Assembly (NCBI RefSeq): GCF_028435365.1
Contig: NZ_JAGTJJ010000003.1
Location: forward strand, 186,001 to 250,000
Source of the DNA: Polyangium jinanense
GTDB lineage: Bacteria; Myxococcota; Polyangia; Polyangiales; Polyangiaceae
Length of the DNA stretch: 64,000 bases
Direction of reading: 5' to 3'
The notes below the pieces were generated by a model. The model ran no database searches, was not told the DNA's origin, and was given only the letters and a program-made list of their open reading frames with translations. The position numbers were made by a program, and so were the translations under genes. Positions 60,128-64,000 of the stretch are shown here, in pieces. Within the stretch, counting starts at the first letter, position 1, and each line of letters opens with the position of its first letter.

Positions 60128-62824
60128 ATGGTCACCCGCAAGGCCGAGTTGCCGCCGCCGGGCGCTTCCGATGTCCTCTACATCATCGACCTGTCGGGGT
60201 ACGTCTTCCGCGCCTATCACGCGATTCAGACGCCCCTGACGAGCCCCACGGGCGAGCCCACGCATGCCACGTACGGCACCGTGAGCATGCTGTCGAAGCT
60301 CGTCGACGAGCGCAAACCGGCGTTCCTCGCGGTCGCGATGGACTCGCCCGGTCGCACGTTCCGCGACGATCTCGACGAGCGGTACAAGGCGCACCGCCCT
60401 CCGCCGCCGCCGGACCTTCACGTGCAGATGGCGCGTTGCAAGGAGATCGTCGAGGCGTACCGCATCCCGATCTACATCGCCGAGGGCCTCGAGGCCGACG
60501 ACCTGCTCGCGGTCGCGGTCGCGCGCGCGAAGGAGCAGGGGCTCCGGGTCGTGATCGTGAGCAGCGACAAGGACCTGATGCAGCTCGTCGACGCGGATCG
60601 CGTGATGCTCTGGGACGGGCGCGACAAGGTCTACGGCCCTTCCGAGGTCGAGGAGAAGTTCGGCGTGCCGCCCACGCAGCTCCGCGATCTGCTCGCGCTC
60701 GTGGGCGACACGAGCGACAACGTGCCCGGCGTGCCGGGCGTCGGCGTGAAGACGGCCGCGGACCTCTTGAAGGAGTTCGGCACGCTCGACGCGATTTACG
60801 CGGGCCTCGATCGCGTCAAGCGCCAGAAGATCCGCGACAACCTGCGCGAGCACGAGGCGGACGCACGCCTTTCACAGAAGCTCGTCAGCTTGCACATGGA
60901 AGCGAAGGTCGACTTCGACTTCGAGGCGCTCCGGTACGGCGGCGCGGACGTCGCGCGGCTGCGGGCCCTCTTCACGGAGCTCGGCTTCACGCGCTTCATC
61001 AAGGCTGTGCCCGCCGCAGCGCCCGTGGGCGGCAGCAGGCGCGCGATCGCGACACGCGATGAGCTCACCGCGTTCGCTGCGGAGGTGCAGAAGGCCGGCA
61101 AGCTCGCGATCGAGATCCACGCGACCTCACGCGAGGCCATGCGCGCGCACGTCTGCGGGCTCGCGCTCGCGTACGAGCGTGGCCAGAGTGTCTACGTGCC
61201 GATTGGCCATCGCTACCTCGGCGTCCCCGCGCAGGTCGGCATGGCCGACGTCGCCTCGGTCCTCGGTCCGATCCTGAAGGACCCCGCGATCACGAAGCTC
61301 GGCCACGATCTGAAGTTCGTCGACGTTCTTCTGCGCCGCCATGGCCTCTCGCTCCGCGGCATCACGTTCGACACGATGCTCGCGAGTTACCTGCTCGACT
61401 CCGAGGCATCGCACGAGCTCGCCGACGTCGCCGAGCGTGACGCGGGCGTGAAGATGCAGCCGTTCGAGGAGCTCGCGCCGAAGAAGCGCGGGCAAGCGCA
61501 GCGCGCGCTCGACGACGTCGAGATCGAGCAAGCGACGGGCTACGCCGCGGCCTTCCCCGAGGTGGTTCTCACGCTCGTCGATCAGCAGACGCCGCGCCTC
61601 GAAGCCGCGCACCTCACGGACCTCTTCACGAAGATCGAGCTGCCCCTCGCGTCGGTGCTCGCGCAGATGGAGTACACGGGCGTGCTCGTCGATCCGAAGG
61701 CGCTCGCGTCGCTCGGCGAGGAGATGGCGAAGGAGCTCGCGGTCCTCGAAAAACGCGCGCACGATGCGGCCGGCAAGGAGTGGAACCTCGCGTCGCCGCG
61801 GCAGCTCGAGACGATCCTCTTCGACGAGCTGAAGCTCCGCAGCCTGCGCAAGACGAAGACGGGCCGCTCGACGGACGCGGACGTGCTCGAGCAGCTCTCC
61901 GACGATCACCCGCTGCCGGGCATCGTGCTCGAACACCGCGCGATCGCGAAGCTCAAGGGCACGTACGTCGACGCGCTGCCGAAGCTCGTGCACCCCGAGA
62001 CCGGGCGCATCCACACGCGCTGGAGCCAGGCCGTCGCGGCCACGGGCCGTCTCTCGTCACAGGATCCGAACCTGCAGAACATCCCGATCCGGACCGAGCT
62101 CGGCCGCCTGATCCGGCGCGCGTTCGTGGCGCCGCCGGGGTTCGTCGTGCTCTCCGCCGACTACTCGCAGATCGAGCTCCGCGTGCTCGCGCATCTGTCG
62201 AAGGATCCGGTGCTCGTCGACGCTTTCCGCACGGGGCAGGACGTGCACACGCGCACGGCGATGGAGATCTTCGGCGTCGAGACGTCGGAGGTGACGGCCG
62301 AGATGCGTCGGCGCAGCAAGACCATCAATTTCGGCGTGATTTACGGCATGGGCGAGGCCGCGCTCGCGAGGCGACTCGACATCCCACGCGTCGAGGCCGC
62401 GCGCTTCATCGACGCGTACTTCCAGCGTTACCGCGGCGTGCACGAGTTCATGGAGCGCACGATGACGGAGGCGCGGCACACGCAGGTCGTGCAGACGATG
62501 CTGGGCCGCCGGCGCATGGTGCCGGACGTGCACAGCTCGGATCGCGGCCGCCGCGCGTACGCCGAGCGGATCGCGCAGAACACGCCGATTCAGGGGTCGA
62601 GCGCGGATCTGCTCAAGCTCGCGATGGTTCGTCTCGGCGAACCCGTGGTGCCGGGCGCGCGCATGGTGCTGACGGTGCACGACGAGCTCACGTTCGAGGT
62701 GCCCGAGGATCGCGTGGAGGAAGCGAAGGCGAAGGTGCGCGAGGTGATGGAGACGGTGTTCCCGCTCGATGTGCCGCTGGTCGTCGACGTGGGTGCCGGG
62801 CCGACCTGGGCCGACGCGCACTAG
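60128..62824 (+). CDS. polA: DNA polymerase I, proofreading site degenerate
   Basis: 898 aa from the ATG at 60128 (a GTG at 60110 would add six residues). The N-terminal 5' nuclease domain (~15-300) has its acidic motifs (AMDSPGRTFR, EADDLLA, SSDKDLMQL, GDTSDNVPGVPGVG). The polymerase domain has motif A SADYSQIELR (Asp678), motif B RRRSKTINFGVIYG and motif C VHDEL, so synthesis is intact. The 3'-5' exonuclease domain is present but its motifs are not: ExoI has EIH (329-331) instead of DTE, and ExoIII has YAAAFPE instead of YAAED. Proofreading is therefore predicted to be lost, as in Taq and some Bacillus enzymes. It acts in repair and in Okazaki-fragment maturation. Confidence 0.95.
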   Translation: MVTRKAELPPPGASDVLYIIDLSGYVFRAYHAIQTPLTSPTGEPTHATYGTVSMLSKLVDERKPAFLAVAMDSPGRTFRDDLDERYKAHRPPPPPDLHVQMARCKEIVEAYRIPIYIAEGLEADDLLAVAVARAKEQGLRVVIVSSDKDLMQLVDADRVMLWDGRDKVYGPSEVEEKFGVPPTQLRDLLALVGDTSDNVPGVPGVGVKTAADLLKEFGTLDAIYAGLDRVKRQKIRDNLREHEADARLSQKLVSLHMEAKVDFDFEALRYGGADVARLRALFTELGFTRFIKAVPAAAPVGGSRRAIATRDELTAFAAEVQKAGKLAIEIHATSREAMRAHVCGLALAYERGQSVYVPIGHRYLGVPAQVGMADVASVLGPILKDPAITKLGHDLKFVDVLLRRHGLSLRGITFDTMLASYLLDSEASHELADVAERDAGVKMQPFEELAPKKRGQAQRALDDVEIEQATGYAAAFPEVVLTLVDQQTPRLEAAHLTDLFTKIELPLASVLAQMEYTGVLVDPKALASLGEEMAKELAVLEKRAHDAAGKEWNLASPRQLETILFDELKLRSLRKTKTGRSTDADVLEQLSDDHPLPGIVLEHRAIAKLKGTYVDALPKLVHPETGRIHTRWSQAVAATGRLSSQDPNLQNIPIRTELGRLIRRAFVAPPGFVVLSADYSQIELRVLAHLSKDPVLVDAFRTGQDVHTRTAMEIFGVETSEVTAEMRRRSKTINFGVIYGMGEAALARRLDIPRVEAARFIDAYFQRYRGVHEFMERTMTEARHTQVVQTMLGRRRMVPDVHSSDRGRRAYAERIAQNTPIQGSSADLLKLAMVRLGEPVVPGARMVLTVHDELTFEVPEDRVEEAKAKVREVMETVFPLDVPLVVDVGAGPTWADAH

Positions 62825-62865
62825 GCGACGCGGCTAGAAGAAACCCCTCTGCCGCAAACCCCCAG

Positions 62866-62889
62866 CCCCTCTCCCTCACGGGAGAGGGG
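62866..62889. terminator. 10-bp perfect hairpin, probable terminator or dispersed repeat
   Basis: CCCCTCTCCC (62866-62875) and GGGAGAGGGG (62880-62889) form a perfect 10-bp stem with a 4-nt loop, 42 bp after the polA stop. TTTTT follows 12 nt later (62901-62905), not directly at the stem. The motif is of the kind found as short intergenic repeats in many GC-rich bacterial genomes, so it may be both. The remainder of the 62,825-63,002 gap shows nothing else. Confidence 0.55.
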
Positions 62890-63002
62890 AGGGGAGCCAG
62901 TTTTTCCGAGACAAAATGCAACAAACCGCCGCACGCCTCGAATGTTCGAGGTGTGTAGCGGTCCGATGCGTGCTCGGCCGAGGCCGAGGATCAGCTGCGG
63001 GT

Positions 63003-63272
63003 CTAGGCGACCTTGCCGGCCTTGTGCAGCGCGCGGGCGAGGCGGCCCTGCAGGCGCGAGGCGCGCTTGCGGGGGATCGTGCCCTTGTGCGCCGCGGTGT
63101 CGAGCGCGCCGATGGCCTCACGAACGTTCTTCGTCGCGTCCGCGGGGGTGGCCGTGATGCTCGCACGCGCCTTCTTCAGCTCGGTGCGGAGGGCGGACTT
63201 GGCGGCACGATTACGGGCCGTCCTCTTGATGCGCTGGCGGTTGCGCTTGTCGGCAGATGCGTGATTGGCCAT
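63003..63272 (-). CDS. rpsT: 30S ribosomal protein S20
   Basis: 89 aa, ATG start, highly basic and helical: MANHASADKRNRQRIKRT, then LRTELKKARAS and the ending TIPRKRASRLQGRLARAL. These are the usual landmarks of S20, which binds the 5' domain and h44 of 16S rRNA during assembly of the small subunit. Length is normal for the family. It follows a 60-codon gene on the same strand with a 9-bp gap and is presumably transcribed from the promoter at 63475-63502. It is convergent with polA. Confidence 0.95.
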   Translation of the reverse strand: MANHASADKRNRQRIKRTARNRAAKSALRTELKKARASITATPADATKNVREAIGALDTAAHKGTIPRKRASRLQGRLARALHKAGKVA

Positions 63273-63281
63273 GGAGCAAAC

Positions 63282-63464
63282 CTACTTCTTCGCTGCCGCG
63301 CTCGCCGCCGTGCGGGGGGCATCGGGCGCGTTCGGGTCGTAACCCTCGAGGTGGATCGGAAACTTCGGCGTGCCGTGGGCGCGGAGATCGCGCTTGCGGG
63401 CCGTGCCTGCGCGCCGCGACTTCCGCTTGCGGATGCGGCTGCTTTGCTGCGTTGCGGAGACCAT
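63282..63464 (-). CDS. Small basic protein upstream of rpsT, 60 aa
   Basis: ATG start giving MVSATQQSSRIRKRKSRRAG. It is strongly basic in its first 30 residues, then has HGTPKFPIHLEGYDPNAPDA and a short Ala/Lys tail. It has no signal or membrane segment. Composition and position next to S20 suggest an RNA- or ribosome-associated protein, but I recognise no family. The candidate promoter is so close that its predicted transcript starts within a few bases of the ATG, so translation would be nearly leaderless; no ribosome-binding site is visible. Confidence 0.55.
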   Translation of the reverse strand: MVSATQQSSRIRKRKSRRAGTARKRDLRAHGTPKFPIHLEGYDPNAPDAPRTAASAAAKK

Positions 63465-63474
63465 GGGGGGGCGG

Positions 63475-63502
63475 AGTCTATTCGGAGGGTCCCGCCTGTC
63501 AA
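63475..63502 (-). promoter_or_regulatory. Near-consensus promoter for the S20 unit
   Basis: On the minus strand, a perfect TTGACA (63502-63497) is followed after a 16-bp spacer by TAGACT (63480-63475), four of six positions of the -10 consensus. The expected start of transcription is around 63468, almost at the ATG of the small basic protein at 63464. It should drive the small gene and rpsT as a housekeeping promoter. Confidence 0.6.
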
Positions 63503-63582
63503 GGCAAGACACACGTTTTCCGCACGATCCGTAGCGCCGGCCGAACCAAGAAGCCCGAGCCCGGCCGGCGCGGTACGGCCGT

Positions 63583-64000
63583 TCAGGGCCGGATCGTCGC
63601 GCCAACCGTGAACGAGGGCTTCGAGAACGGGCCGACGTTCGCGCCCTTCAGCGCAGCCTTGACGCACCCGCTCTGCCCGTTGCTGGCGGCCCAGCCCGTC
63701 ACGCTGACGTTCGTCACGGTGCCGCTCGACGAGAACGTGATCTGCGCGCGCGACACGTCGTCTGCGCCCGCGACGCACGCCTTCGCGCCCGGCATCACCG
63801 CGCCGATCGCGCTTGCAACCGAGCCCTGCGACGGCTGCTCCGGGATCGTCTGGTTGCCGCCCTTGTTGCCGCCCGCCGCGGGGACCATCTCACCCGTGCC
63901 GTCGTTCTTCTCGGCCGAACCACCCACGGCCTGCGCCATCGCGCCCGCGAGATCGCCGGGCTTCGCGCCGATCGTCGGGGCCGGACCGGCCGGAGCGGCG
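63583..64000 (-). CDS. AgmX/TonB-like C-terminal domain protein, partial
   Basis: The frame is open to the right edge; 138 residues of the C-terminus are visible. An Ala/Pro/Gly-rich linker is followed by SVASAIGAVMPGAKACVAGAD, then strands ending in SGTVTNVSVTG, GQSGCVKAALKGANVGPFSKPSFTV. This is the pattern of the AgmX/PglI C-terminal and TonB-like domains of myxobacterial gliding and envelope proteins: two cysteines, a G..V..V.V.G strand and a PF motif before the last strand. The N-terminal, probably membrane-anchored part lies outside the window. The ATG at 63939 is internal. Confidence 0.7.
   Translation of the reverse strand, partial: AAPAGPAPTIGAKPGDLAGAMAQAVGGSAEKNDGTGEMVPAAGGNKGGNQTIPEQPSQGSVASAIGAVMPGAKACVAGADDVSRAQITFSSSGTVTNVSVTGWAASNGQSGCVKAALKGANVGPFSKPSFTVGATIRP

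Noticed and set aside
1..64000. tRNA, rRNA, CRISPR arrays, transposases and attachment sites
   Set aside because: I looked for cloverleaf-like ends, regularly spaced repeats, transposase motifs and terminal inverted repeats and found none that could be supported by eye.

Overview
The window is very GC-rich DNA with long, tightly packed genes, many lipoproteins, a modular polyketide assembly line whose first polypeptide has a myxobacterial-style starter module, and AgmX-like, Kelch, HTTM and TPR proteins. This points to a myxobacterium, most likely a Polyangium/Sorangium relative (Polyangiales). That placement is inferred from gene content, not from a marker-gene comparison.

Layout. 1-18.1 kb is mostly ordinary chromosome: a 5'-truncated nucleoside kinase, a possible toxin with a TPR-like partner, a GAF/GGDEF diguanylate cyclase, a membrane histidine kinase, a three-gene minus-strand set (membrane protein, polysaccharide deacetylase, SirB1-like protein), an MBOAT acyltransferase followed by three small envelope proteins, and tryptophan 2,3-dioxygenase leading into two paralogous HTTM membrane proteins.

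18.6-42.9 kb is a colinear run of four type I PKS genes, each overlapping the next by 4 nt (stop and start codons interlock). They read: (1) ACP-KS-AT(starter)-AT-DH-ER-KR-ACP; (2) KS-AT-KR(probably dead)-ACP; (3) KS-AT-DH-ER-KR-ACP; (4) KS-AT-KR-ACP. The releasing polypeptide (KS-AT-DH-KR-ACP-TE) lies tail-to-tail on the opposite strand (42,866-48,775). Its KS, ACP and TE keep their catalytic residues, but its AT, DH and KR have all lost theirs, so it looks like a decommissioned extension module kept for chain transfer and release. The line should make a short, methyl-branched chain with a 3-hydroxy and a 7-keto group, started by a monocarboxylic acyl unit.

48.9-51.2 kb carries two small helical paralogues (139 and 145 aa) and a class I terpene synthase. 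One paralogue is immediately upstream of the releasing PKS and the other is convergent with the terpene synthase. The gap between the paralogues holds an 11-bp direct repeat around an inverted repeat, a candidate operator. No regulator, phosphopantetheinyl transferase, transporter or P450 was found in the cluster.

51.5-64 kb returns to general functions: a cytoplasmic subtilase, a Kelch lipoprotein coupled to a sulfate-type binding lipoprotein, an aminotransferase, an exported subtilase with a multi-pass membrane tail, a PDZ/carboxypeptidase-regulatory protein, DNA polymerase I whose proofreading site is degenerate, ribosomal protein S20 behind a near-consensus promoter, and the C-terminus of an AgmX/TonB-like protein running off the end. 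I saw no tRNA, rRNA, CRISPR array or insertion sequence.
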